Shown one piece after another: positions 33,076 to 43,758 of a stretch of 64,000 nucleotides of DNA (position 1 is its first letter; every line of letters begins with the position of its first letter). The position numbers were made by a program, and so were the translations under genes. Source of the stretch: Sphaerulina vaccinii (lineage: Eukaryota; Ascomycota; Dothideomycetes; Mycosphaerellales; Mycosphaerellaceae); assembly GCA_022570795.1 (NCBI GenBank), contig JAKUDP010000001.1, positions 2,914,001 to 2,978,000 of the forward strand, in the 5' to 3' direction. The notes beneath the pieces were generated by a model. That model saw only the letters and a list, made by a program, of their open reading frames with translations. It ran no database searches and was not told where the DNA came from.

Positions 33076-33433
33076 TATGTCTTCACCATGAGAGATCTGG
33101 CAGAAGATCAAGCTTATTGCTAAGAACTGCTAAGCTTCATTCTCATGCAAAGTACTCCAGCTTACCCAACCAGAAGCCGAGAAGGAGCCAGTCTGGACGA
33201 CAAATGGTTCTAGAAGAGAAAAATGAAGCGCTCGATCTGCCGTGTTGGTAGCACCTTGCTGCTGCCAACTGCCATGCGACAGTCCGTGTGGAGTAAGTTC
33301 ATGCCCTGGATGGCATACGCGTACCAATTGCAAGGCAATCCGAACACGAGTCCATAAATACACCAACATTCTACTACTTGTTCACAGAGTCGCTACTCCC
33401 CGACATCACCTACCTCATGCATGTTCGATCACG

Positions 33434-34632
33434 ATGAGCCGCACGCGAGTTGTCCTCGCGTTCGCTGCTTTCATCATTCGCGGAACAGCGACTTGTACGT
33501 TTTACGTACCGACAACAGTGATTCCAATCGAGCCATTTCCCAAGACTGTCGATCAGAGTGTTACAAACGATGGCCTTTACTATCTCGCCGATCGAACAAA
33601 TAACATCATTCATGTCGCCAACATCTCCACTGCAGGATTGATCGCAGGAATTACTGGATTTGCAGGAGCCAAGAACAACACAGTAACGGGAAAGCTCGAC
33701 ACTCACATTTCTGGCCCGAATGGTCTCGTCCTATTGCCAGATCGTCAAGAGTTATATGTTGGAGATGCGAATGGAACCGTCCAAATTGTTTCAACCTGCA
33801 GTAATGAGATTGTAGGCTGCATTTCAGTCGATTCAGAATTTCGAGCTGATGAGTTCGCTTATGATCCTGGTTCTGGAATTGTGGTGGTGACGGTGCCTAA
33901 TGATGACCCACCTTATGTAGCGGTCGTGAATGCTACGAGTCGCACAATGCTTGGGTTAGTGGTAATCGCTGTTGATCTGCATGCTTCGCTAATACAGCAT
34001 CCAGACGCATCAATTTCACAGACGCAAGCGGTCTAGAGCAACCGCGATTTGACACTGAAGGCAAGGCATTCTGGGTCTCCGTGCCCGATACCAAGGACTA
34101 CCCTAGCGGTGCACTAGCAAAGCTCGACGTCTCCTCTATGACAATCACTAAATGGCTCGGGCTCATTCAGATCAACCCAGCGGGCATCATATTCGGACCT
34201 CCCAAGCAACAGCAGATCTTCGTCGGCGCGTCTGAAGACCAGATTCTCAACTACAACGAATCACGAAGTGTCATACTGGACATCGAAGGAGATATCGTTG
34301 CCAATATATCTGGAGTCGCTGGCGTCGACCAAGTCGCGTACGATGACACAACGAAACTATACTTTGCAGCCGCATACAAGAACAAAATGCCTCCGAACGA
34401 GACTGGCACGGCAAGTCCAATGTTGGCCATTGTCAATGCTGTTTCGAAGAAGTTGCTACAGACGATTGTGACTGATAGTGTGATTGCGCATGCCGTTGCT
34501 GTCGATACGAACTCAAGCAAGGTCCTGGTGCCAACAAGTCTAGTCGGAGGAATCCAGATATATGAGCTCGTACATTCGGAATTAAACTGTACTAATAGCA
34601 CAAACTCAACCATATACCAGAGCTTTTCGTAG
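33434..34632 (+). CDS. Secreted beta-propeller-like (SMP-30/NHL-type) protein
   Basis: Exons 33434-33954 and 34005-34632 give 382 residues. The N-terminus (MSRTRVVLAFAAFIIRGTATC) is a plausible signal peptide. The body has repeated short blade-like segments such as DGLYYLADRTNNIIHVANIS, GPNGLVLLPDRQELYVGDAN and GVDQVAYDDTTKLYFAAAYK, typical of six-bladed propellers (SMP-30/YncE-like). Several N-x-S/T sites, clustered at the C-terminus (NCTNSTNSTIYQ), fit an extracellular glycoprotein. No catalytic residues can be assigned. The intron (50 bp) acceptor was chosen as CCAG before ACGC because an earlier AG would give the wrong frame. Confidence 0.7.
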
Positions 34633-34657
34633 TAATACCGGGCTCAATAGACTCAGA

Positions 34658-35551
34658 TCACTCCCTCTTCTCACCCTCTGGCACACTCATCCCATGTCTA
34701 CCTCTATAATCCGGCCTCTCATACATCTTCCAATCCTTCAACACCACATCCCTCTCCTCCAACTCAAAAACCTCAACATGTAAAGGTCGACAACATTCCA
34801 ACATACTCTTCTTCTCCTCCTTACCTTCGCCCCCTTCCCCCCAACCCCAAGAACTCAAATCCCCTCCCGGACAAGTCGAAAGCGCCATCAAAAGATCCTG
34901 CTCAGCAAAGAATTCAATATAATCTCCCTTCTCCGCAGGACAACTTTCCATAAAATACTTCCCAGTTTCCTTATCCAATCCCGTAACCTGAAAAACATTC
35001 AAAACATCATGAACATCGAATTCCGTCAAACCATACCCCATAACAGCTCTCACAAGATTACTATGACAATGATAATCATATGAATCTCCAGATAACATTT
35101 TATTAACATAAGGATCACATCTCGTCCCCAACAAATCATGACATCTTCCACCCCATTTATCAGGCCGAGGATAATCTTCCAGTGAATCAGAAACAATCGT
35201 AACCATCGGTCGTAAGAAAGGTAAACAACTCCATAATCTATCATAAGTCGTAACGTGGCTCGCGTGTAATTGTCGGGTTCTCGATGCCCAGAATTTCTCG
35301 CGCGGGTCGTGTAAGTTCCAAATGTTGAGGTCTCCTACTTGGGGTCCTTCGGGGGTTGAGAGGCGGATAATGGATCCAGCTGAGACTTTCCATGCTTTGC
35401 CTGAGCGAATTGGAAGAGTGAAGGATTGTTTGAGGACGCGTGAGGAGGTCGCGATGGTGCTGTAGAAGGTTTTGTCGGCTTGGAGGATTGAGCCGGGGAG
35501 GGGGAGATAGGCTGGGACTGGAGGGTTGGCTTGGGCTGAGCGTGGAGGCAT
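34658..35551 (-). CDS. DUF1989 (urea carboxylase-associated) family protein
   Basis: An intronless minus-strand gene of 297 residues from the ATG at 35551; an upstream TTG extends the frame by 11 codons. The conserved features are PIRSGKAWKVSAGSIIRL, GPQVGDLNIWN, and the Cys/His-bearing HDLLGTRCDPY with YDYHCHSNL. These match the DUF1989 family, whose bacterial members sit beside urea carboxylase or allophanate-type genes and appear to act in guanidine/urea nitrogen metabolism. Fungal members are uncharacterised. Codons are T/G-ending, unlike the neighbouring Zn2Cys6 gene. Its stop lies 25 bases from that of the plus-strand propeller gene. Confidence 0.85.
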   Translation of the reverse strand: MPPRSAQANPPVPAYLPLPGSILQADKTFYSTIATSSRVLKQSFTLPIRSGKAWKVSAGSIIRLSTPEGPQVGDLNIWNLHDPREKFWASRTRQLHASHVTTYDRLWSCLPFLRPMVTIVSDSLEDYPRPDKWGGRCHDLLGTRCDPYVNKMLSGDSYDYHCHSNLVRAVMGYGLTEFDVHDVLNVFQVTGLDKETGKYFMESCPAEKGDYIEFFAEQDLLMALSTCPGGDLSSWGWGEGGEGKEEKKSMLECCRPLHVEVFELEERDVVLKDWKMYERPDYRGRHGMSVPEGEKRE

Positions 35552-35860
35552 TGTAGCTGTGGTTGTTTGTTTCGAAGATGTCAATTGCGCATGGAAGTGA
35601 CGGTGAAGGTGAAGATATTATTGAAGATCAACTTCGGCGACTGATATCGGCCCCGATAAAAGAGCCCCGCCATTTGATTCTCGTTTGTCATTGAAGCTCA
35701 TATCGCGTGCACGCAGCGTTTGCAGCCGGAAGGAGTATGTACAACCTATCTGTATAGGGCGCGAGATGCATTGCAGCCTGCCACACTTCCTCAGCCGTGT
35801 GACTCACACTGCCACCAGCCATATCGAATCGTACTCAAGGACGAGGATGTAGCGAGAGTC

Positions 35861-38800
35861 CTATCTCTGCCCATGTCCCGCAGTATTATTGCTAGCGCCA
35901 CCAGTAGCCTGCTGACTGGGATCAAACAGGCTCATCGGATATGCATCAAACCACGGCATGGCATCCAGCCCAAGCATATTCATATCCACATCTTGAGACT
36001 CAATCATCATATTCCCAGGCATAAAGCTGAAGTCGTTAAGTCCATAACCGCCAGTGTATGGCGGATGCATCATCATAGCGTTGCCGTTCAAGGTCGTACT
36101 TGCTGTCGCTGGAGCTGCCATCGTGGGAAGACCGTGACTTTGTTGTTGCTGAAAGCTAGTGGCAGACATAGGCGCAGGCGGTGATGTTTGACTATTGCCA
36201 GTATGCTGATTGTAAGGAGAGCTGAGCGCTAGCAAGTTTTCCGCGTCAGAATTCGCAACACCTGTGTACTTGGATTGTCTCGGAACGCTTTCTTGTGATG
36301 ACAGTCTTGGCATCGTGGCTGCAGCGCGTGCGTGTGCAGGTGTTGGCATGTGCTGCGTTTGTCCAGTCGTGGCCTCGTATGCTGAAGGAGCAAGCGAGCT
36401 GAGCCTCGGATCAATGTTGGGGTTGGCGTTGCCGTCGCCAGCGAAATGCCAAGCCAGGTTCGTTGAGTTGGAGTTCATGTCACCTGAGAATGTCCAGCCG
36501 ATTGCTACTACATGTGTCAGTACTGTCATGCCATTGCGCAACATTGTCTGCAAGTTCACCTTTGCTTGGGTCCACGCCATCTCGTGGACTGCCTGGCACT
36601 GGACCAACGAGTCCTTTCGGCGGCCAGAACGGCGATGGCATGTTCGCATTAGCGACATAGGAGCCCCAGCTGAGCTTCCGTCGCCATCCAGGTGATGTGA
36701 ACACTGGGTCTGGTCGAGGCTGTTCCATAGACGACTCGCCCTCTTCCGCAGTGTAGAGCAAAGGATCCCCAACACCCTCGAACTTTTGATCGAGCACTGT
36801 GAGGATGTACTTAGTACCAGCCCAGTATGTTTCAAGAGACTGCAGAGCCTTGTAACATAGTTGGTAGTGCTGCGAAGCTGCAGTAGCCAGTAATGTGTGC
36901 TTCGCAAGCTGCGACTTGTCGCTGAGAGCCTGGCGTCGATCTTGAACTTCCGTGCCAGTGACGCTCGATATTGATGCTTGCCGTGAGGCTGCATTGGAAG
37001 TGCCGTTCGACGAAGGTGTGCTGTCAGAGTTACTGCTCTTTCCTGCGGGTCGATTGGGACTGCTCGAACGGCTTTGTGCATTGCTAGTAGCAGTCTGCTC
37101 GATCGTCTCCCTCAGAAAAGCACATGCTGCTATGTAGATAGGCTGTGACGTGAACGGATTGCCGAGAGATGCCTTTGCGTCCATAAGCTGAGAATAGCTC
37201 AATATGTCGGCTATCGTTTTAGCACTGCTCATGCTCAGCTGTTGTGAGTTGGGAAAGAGTTGCAGCATTCGTCCTGCGAACGTCTTGAGCAAGGTAGGTT
37301 GGTGCAAGATCACAATCAATGTGTGGAACCAGAAATGAAGCAGCACAAAGTTCGTGCCCTCGCCAGCTTTCATGTAGTGCTGGAAGTTGACTGCGTCGAA
37401 ATGTAATCGTGGCGAGAGATTTTGATAGAATGTAGTGACTTGGCTTTCCATTGCAGCCAAGCGCTTTGGTGTTTCTGCCGTGATGTCTGATGGTTCCTTG
37501 ATACTGTTAAGGAGATCTGCGACGCGTCCATAAAGATGTACTATCCGGATCAAAGCTGGAAATGGTGCTGCCCACTCAGTTTTGCCAAGAGTCTGCGTTA
37601 TGGATGGCAGCGATATTTCGATGTCTTTATCTCGTAACGTCGCACGGCGGCCTGTTCCAGACGAGATCACGCGATCAAGAAAGAAGATGGCCCAGAATGT
37701 GTCGACACGCTCCTGCTCAACAGCTCTGGCTTCCTCGATGTCTCCTTGCTCAGCTGACGCTTCTGGCTTGTCTAGTGTGCTTTGATCGGGTTGTGCAGAA
37801 GTGTTCTGATGCGTGGGCGTCGGGGCGACGGACCTCGAGCTAGAGCCGCGCTGATCGCGTTTCACCATTCGTGGCGTTGGTCCATCTCTGCCCACGTACC
37901 GCAATCCTTCCAATTTGTGCAGTCCCAGGTCTTGCGCGAGGCGAATGGAGATACCCAAGTACATCCATAGTCCACTGTCCCGTTGTTCGCCGAACTCGTT
38001 GTATGCGAGCAGGAGAGCTGCTTGTGCTGCTGCGACGCTCGGGCACGGGAAGGTGTCCGTCAAGGCCGATTTCGCCCGTTGCGCAAACGCATGTCCATAC
38101 TCTGCGGGGGTAGCCTTTTCGCCGTCTGCTTGAGTCTGTGTCAGAAGTGAGTGTGTCGAGAAGCGAGCAGCTAGGGCGCAGACAGCATCGACGAGGACAG
38201 GGTCTACCTGTTTCTCTTCCAGGTCCTTCAGGAATCGATCACTTTGGAGGAACGGATAGTTGCAGCCCAGATGCGTGAAGAATGTGTGCGCGAGATGTGT
38301 GATGAGCTCACTCGGAGGTACTGGAGAAGTGTCGTAGAATGGTAGATTCAGTGGTGTTCGCATATCTGACTCGACAGCAGCGGGTGTGTTTGAAAATATC
38401 GAGGCTGTATTTCGTTCGTTCGGACGTGGATCGTTCAAGGATGGTGACCGGATACCGCCGTCTGTCGATGTTCGCACACCACTGTCTGTGTCGCTTCTCT
38501 TAACTTTCACCACCATTTGTTTGAATCCGGGCATAATCGCAGTAGGGCCAAGCCATCGGAAGTATGGCATGCGATTTCGAGGTCCAGAGAAGAGCGACCC
38601 TTGGCCATTCTCGCCATGTTGACCACCATCTGAAGAACGAGGTCGCTTCTCGCCTGCAGTGCGTGGTGACTGCTCGCCGGAGAGTGTCCGATTCAGATCA
38701 CCATTCTGACCTTTCGATGTAGCATTGACTGGCGACAATGGTGTCCTCGTTGCAGGAACATCTTGATTCCTAGTCACAATGCTCTGTTTCCGACTTATGC

Positions 38801-39224
38801 CGCCTCCGATATCTGACTGTCTCCTGCTGCTGTTCTCGGAAGTTGTTCGATTGTGGCCGGGCGTAGCGGTAGTCTCGGAGTAGCCGGCGCATTCAAGCTT
38901 GTTCTGCTTACATGTCTCGCACGTTGGTCGTTCTCCCGAGCAAGCTGTCTTTCGCTTGCGACAAGTCAAGCACGCTGCTCCTATCCGTCGCCTGTATGCG
39001 TACTGTTAGTATGCGACGATCTTCAAAAGACATTCTTCAAAACAGTCCTCCACATACCGCTTGGGATGAGGAGCTCCATAATTCGTCACAAAGCGTAGAG
39101 CTTTTGGCTGTTGCTGTTGAGATGTCTGCTTGGGCGTCGCTATGGTCGATGCTGGAGTTGATGCTGCAGGCGTTGGTGGTGGCTGTTTCGGTGTTCCATC
39201 TTCACTGCTGTCGACTTTCTGCAT
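35861..39224 (-). CDS. Zn2Cys6 transcription factor, Mut3-like
   Basis: Minus-strand exons 39224-39058, 38991-36560 and 36504-35861 give 1,080 residues. The zinc cluster straddles the first junction: PHPKRRRIGAACLTC leads into cysteines spaced 2-6-6-2-6 at about residues 63-90. A long Ser/Thr/Pro-rich linker follows. The fungal_trans domain lies in the middle (LLAYNEFGEQRDSGLWMYLG, then DRVISSGTGRRATL). The last exon is rich in Gln, Met and Pro (SFQQQQSHGLPTMAAP) and ends with an aromatic/acidic stretch (DVDMNMLGLDAMPWFDAYP) that could be an activation domain. The introns are 66 and 55 bp. The architecture resembles proteins annotated as Mut3-like regulators of alternative-carbon metabolism; the targets here are unknown. 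Confidence 0.88.
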
Positions 39225-40072
39225 TTCGTGTTTGAAACGAAGAAGTGGTCCACAAGCTCACTGCAGGCTCCCGATCCCCGCAACTCTTCTTCAGACGCCG
39301 TGCCTGCTCTGTGTAGTGTTGGTCACTGTCGCAGGAGATTCGACATGTCTCTTCCTCGGCCAGTGCCAGAATATATGCGTGTAGTATGTGTATATGTGCT
39401 GATGATGATTGTCGTCTGCGAGTAGTAGTGGTTGTTATGCGGGCAGAAGTGTCGAGCTGTAGATGAGCATGCAAGTGTCCAGACTCGTGCCCGCCCGCCA
39501 ATTTGGTCACACTTGCTTCCCACCTATTTCCCCCTCCAACGTCCCCGTGGAGGGAGAGACAAGGGCACGTCGCTTGTGCCTCAGATAACCTTGTCTGAGG
39601 ACTGCAGCGTAAACTTCGGTCGTAAGCTGCCAAATGTGCTATACCAATCGATTTTTGAGCCTGAGCAGCTGGAATGCGACGAGTAGCACGATTATCGATC
39701 ATGAGATGAACAACCAAGAGAAAGGATTACATAGTTCTGGTAGCTTTTGACTTACGGTCCTTTGAACTCTGGTGATCCTTCGACTTCAGCTGCTGTGCAC
39801 CACTGCCAGTGTATCCAGAGCGATCGACAAAGCGGTCCAGCTCCATCATGGACGCCTGACAGCTGATACGAGATCGACGAGTATGAGCCACTTCAGCTGA
39901 GGTAGGTGGCGATCAAGTCAAGTGTGACGGAGTCGAGGTTGTCGGCGAAGAGAAGCATTTTGATGTCTTTCCCGAGATGGCCGATGATAGAATTATGCTT
40001 TGCTAGTCTGGCAGGGATGTGAGAGGTGAACACATCGATCAAACATACTCTCTGCTTGTCACTTACATCACC
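39225..40072. other. divergent intergenic, Mut3-like factor and ATP12
   Basis: 848 bases between outward start codons. Only overlapping short frames are seen. Near 39590 the sequence is GC-richer, but nothing is recognisable. Confidence 0.45.
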
Positions 40073-41185
40073 ATGGAGGCCTCACTGTACAGATTATCGC
40101 TGAGAGCAGCAGCAAAACTCGCCCGACCACAATACGCGCCACGATCGATATGCGCGCGATGTCTGTCCAACTCATCAACCAACAATGCCACTCCGGTATC
40201 ACATCCAACAGTAGTCGGGCCTCCTCCATCAGCACCTGAAGTCTCACCAGCAAGTCCCGAGAGCAGACTAGCGAGAAAGAGAGAACAGCTAGAATTGGTC
40301 AAGAAGGGCAGAATCAGCAAACCCGATCCAGCAAAACCCACATCAGCACTGCAGAAACGCTTCTGGAAGAATGTCTCCGTAACAGAAACGAAAGATGGCG
40401 AAGGACTACAGATCTTCCTCGACACTCGCCCCGTACGGACAGCCACAAAGGAAGTCCTCGCTCTCCCAAAGATCAAACGCGCCCTTGCAGCAGCCATAGC
40501 TCTCGAATGGGACCAGCTCGTCTCAGCGCAACAAGCATTGAAGCAACACTACATTCCACTCACATCGCTGACTTCTCGCGCTCTGGACATTGCAATTGCA
40601 GACAGCGCGAGCGACCCATCTATCCGCGACAACATCATCAAGATGGCCCTGCGATACCTCGCGACAGACACACTTCTCTGCTGGGCACCGGAGAACAACC
40701 CACATGACAATCATCCTGGAGCTATGCAACAACGCTCAACAGCGAATCTCCGAGCACGACAAAAAGCCATCGCGGAGCCTATCATCGCGTTTCTCACAAC
40801 GCACATCTTCCCGGGAGTGGAGATCGTGCCTGTGCTATCTGAAGATAGTATCATGCCCATCCCTCAGCCAGAAATGACCACTCAAGTCATCAGTGGATGG
40901 TTAGCAGGGCTCAGTGCTTTCGATCTAGCTGCTGTGGAAAGAGCGATTCTGGCAACAAAGAGTTTGACGATTGCTGTGAGGTTGGTGGTTGAGTGGAGTC
41001 AGGAATGGAAGGCTTTGCATAATGCGCCTGGAAAGGGCAAGTTTGGCATTGCACATGCTGAAGAGGCGAGCTCGTTGGAGGTGTTGCATCAGACGGAGCA
41101 GTGGGGTGAGGTGGAAGATACGCATGACGTGGAGAAGGAGGATTTGAGGAGGCAGTTGGGTAGTGCTATACTGTTGGTGAGCTAG
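40073..41185 (+). CDS. ATP12: ATP synthase F1 assembly chaperone Atp12
   Basis: An intronless gene of 370 residues. Atp12 binds the F1 alpha subunit in the mitochondrial matrix and is needed for F1 assembly. The N-terminus is Arg/Ala/Ser-rich without acidic residues for about 30 residues (MEASLYRLSLRAAAKLARPQ), as expected for a mitochondrial presequence. The mature part has the family motifs KRFWKNVSV, LDTRPVRTATKEVLALPK and IALEWDQLVSAQQALKQHY, and later RYLATDTLLCWAPE. The frame is open 18 codons further upstream, but MEASLYR is preferred because it opens the presequence. Confidence 0.93.
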   Translation: MEASLYRLSLRAAAKLARPQYAPRSICARCLSNSSTNNATPVSHPTVVGPPPSAPEVSPASPESRLARKREQLELVKKGRISKPDPAKPTSALQKRFWKNVSVTETKDGEGLQIFLDTRPVRTATKEVLALPKIKRALAAAIALEWDQLVSAQQALKQHYIPLTSLTSRALDIAIADSASDPSIRDNIIKMALRYLATDTLLCWAPENNPHDNHPGAMQQRSTANLRARQKAIAEPIIAFLTTHIFPGVEIVPVLSEDSIMPIPQPEMTTQVISGWLAGLSAFDLAAVERAILATKSLTIAVRLVVEWSQEWKALHNAPGKGKFGIAHAEEASSLEVLHQTEQWGEVEDTHDVEKEDLRRQLGSAILLVS

Positions 41186-41525
41186 ATGAGGAGGGTTGTG
41201 ATGATGGAGTGAGACGATAAGTGTAGATTAGATCGTACAGCTGAAATGTACAGAGTTCACAGTAGCCACCCTCCAGGCATCCGGTATCCCAGGCGTATAT
41301 GGACTCGCATTCTAAGTCTAACCTACGCTTTTGTCTTACCATGGTTCTTCGACTTGGCAACCACTCGATATCATTAAGTCACTTTGCTTTGCAGGTCGCC
41401 GCGCCCTCTTTACTTCCATAACGCCAACATCAGTCGGACAACGCCAGCCGTCAGCCACGCTCAGTAACATTGGCCAACAACATTACACGAACGACACCTC
41501 TACTTCGACATCTGCACCTCGTACC

Positions 41526-42137
41526 ATGGATAAATCACCGCTTACATCACTCCCTGCGGAAATCCGTAATATAATCTGGGAATTCGTAGTGCAGCAATCG
41601 AGACCCATTGCCATCACCACAAATCGCGAGCCGATCAGCATACGGGATGACTCCCGTCGGCGAACTGCAAGGATAACCAGTATTCTGAAAGTCTGCCGTC
41701 AGACACGAGACGAGTGCACCGAGATGCTATATGCGACAAACACGTTTCGATTCGACATTCCTCTCGTCGAGACTGGCCTCCCCGACTCGCCCGACCCTGA
41801 CTACACGGAGACCTTCAGACACTTCCTCAATACAATCGGCCCTCGAAACAGAGCTGCCCTTCGGAAATTTCACGTAAAAATGAACTTCACTGATGGGTGG
41901 TTGCGTAAGTCGCTTCGGCCAGGATGTGGCAGGCACGACTACTTGGCTGCTTTCTCAGACTTGACCGGAGACCCGAACCTCGAGGAATTCAAGTATACTA
42001 TAAAGGGCAGAAGTCCCAGAGCTTCATCGCAGGTTGTTATTGATCTGCTGGACTTGGCCCGATCGCATGCTGATGCGGTTCAACTGTTGCGTCAACAGAC
42101 CTTGATCCCAAGCATGGGATACTCGAGCTTGAGCTAG
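41526..42137 (+). CDS. Small 'LPAEIRN' (2EXR/F-box-like) protein, copy 1
   Basis: A 203-residue intronless frame from the ATG at 41526 (MDKSPLTSLPAEIRN). The pattern LPAEIRNIIWEFVV near the N-terminus and VCRQTRDECTEMLYATNTF about 60 residues later is typical of the large Dothideomycete families annotated as 2EXR or F-box-like. Function is unknown. The copy at 42596 is a tandem paralog. The TAG at 42135 is followed in the same frame by about 30 codons resembling the paralog's C-terminus (ILQELERTA versus ALKELGRTA), so the stop may be a truncation. Confidence 0.75.
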   Translation: MDKSPLTSLPAEIRNIIWEFVVQQSRPIAITTNREPISIRDDSRRRTARITSILKVCRQTRDECTEMLYATNTFRFDIPLVETGLPDSPDPDYTETFRHFLNTIGPRNRAALRKFHVKMNFTDGWLRKSLRPGCGRHDYLAAFSDLTGDPNLEEFKYTIKGRSPRASSQVVIDLLDLARSHADAVQLLRQQTLIPSMGYSSLS

Positions 42138-42595
42138 AACGTCTTCCTAAGACATATGGCAATGTCAACTATACTCCAAGAATTGGAAAGGACTGCTGGG
42201 GAGGTGCGAATGCTCGACACCAGAAGGCAGATGCTATTAGGTTTTAGACGAGAGGCAAGCAGTAGGAGCCAACGATATCCGTCCCAGCGTCAATGTAGGG
42301 TCGAAGGAGCTGGACGCTGAACGCCATGGCAGGCTCGATGGAGCTGAGTAATATGATGATTATTCGCAAGCTGGTTGCCACATGGTATCTGACACTTGTC
42401 ACCTCAACCTTCGACTCTCGCCACCAACACAACCTACCAACCAGGCGCACCTAAAGTCAGCATGTAACCATCTACCATGGCTCTAGGTCTTGGCATATAA
42501 ATTCCTGTCACATCCGCACTTAAATTGACATCAACCTCCATGGCAACACCACTATCACGACATACAGCATCTCAACTCGCATCTCGCTCTACACC

Positions 42596-43283
42596 ATGGG
42601 CAAATCACTACTCGCTTCGCTACCTGCCGAGATCCGCAATACGATTTGGGAAATCGTGGTTCAGCAACCCACGTCTATCAGTATTGGCATAATCGAACAC
42701 GATGTAACACTCAACGAGTATCACAAAACCACGAAGGGTCCAGAAGGTACTTCAAGCATGGTTGCTATCTTGGAAGTATGCCGTCAGACCCGAGACGAAT
42801 GCTCGCAGTTGCTCTATGCGTCGAATACATTCCAATTCGAAGTCCGGCCCGATTGCTCGCGTCCCCATGGGCCTGACTGCATTTCGAACTTCAAGTACTT
42901 CCTCAGTATGATTGGTATGCGAAACAACGCCGCCCCCCCGACACATTCTCATCGAAGTCAAACGCGGCTATCCACCGATGGGGTGTCTGAATCTTCCGGA
43001 CTCGCATATGCATGACTATCTTACCACCCTAGCTGAAAGGGGCGAGAGGCTGCATCTTGATACCTTTCGGTGCAACATGCGTGTGGGAGGGAAGGACCAC
43101 GAGGTCGATATTGACCTGCTAGATTTGGTTCAATCGCATGCTAATGCGAGTCGACTGCTGCGCGAACGACAAACCCGTGGGCCTGGGCCAGGTACGGGGC
43201 GCTCATTACAAGCTGTTCGTCTGTGGTCCTATGGTATGAGAGGTGCGTTGAAAGAACTGGGGAGAACGGCGCCGCAGATCTAG
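42596..43283 (+). pseudogene. Small 'LPAEIRN' (2EXR/F-box-like) protein, copy 2, frameshifted
   Basis: The ATG at 42596 opens MGKSLLASLPAEIRNTIWE and matches copy 1 through VCRQTRDECSQLLYASNTF and FLSMIGMRNNAA. At a run of seven C's (about 42932-42938) the frame is lost. In that frame translation ends at 43015, but the matching continuation (RHILIEVKRGYPPMGC, then DIDLLDLVQSHANASRLLRE) is in the next frame and runs to 43283. One extra base in the C run explains this. It is either a frameshifted pseudogene or a homopolymer sequencing error. A 45-bp intron over this spot would delete residues present in copy 1, so I consider splicing less likely. Confidence 0.75.
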
Positions 43284-43758
43284 TGCTTGCCGCGCCAGGC
43301 ATACAAAAAAGGCACATGCTCTCCAGGCTAAGTTGACAGGCGAGCAGTGGGAGTCAACGGCATTACAAGGCCAAGGGTGTCCGTATTGCTGGGCAGAATA
43401 CACGATGCGCATCGCGGCCGTTGTGGAAGCGCCTGAGTCAACGTTGAAGGGTCTCGAACATGGGACATCGCCAGACCATGTTCGCCAGACGCCAAGTCTC
43501 ACTCAAATCGACTTGTCAACTTGTCTCTGCTGCTAGGTGCATCAAAATGGCTATGCCCAGAAGCGGGACAGTCTCGTCTGGCTTGCTGTTGTTTGCCTAT
43601 GCTGCAGTCTCATATGCGTCAAAGCCCGGATGATCAATCTAGCTAGCGTTGGCTAGCTTGAGACAGCACTTTCTTGAAGCAAACAGAGGAGCTGGCCACA
43701 TATATCAAATGCGTCAAGTTTTATCTGGCGTCTCAACAACGTGTGAGCTCTAAGAAAG

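Noticed and set aside
42909..42955. Possible 45-bp intron explaining the frame change in the second LPAEIRN gene
   Set aside because: It would remove residues (MRNNAA and the following segment) that the intronless tandem copy retains; a one-base indel in the C run is simpler.
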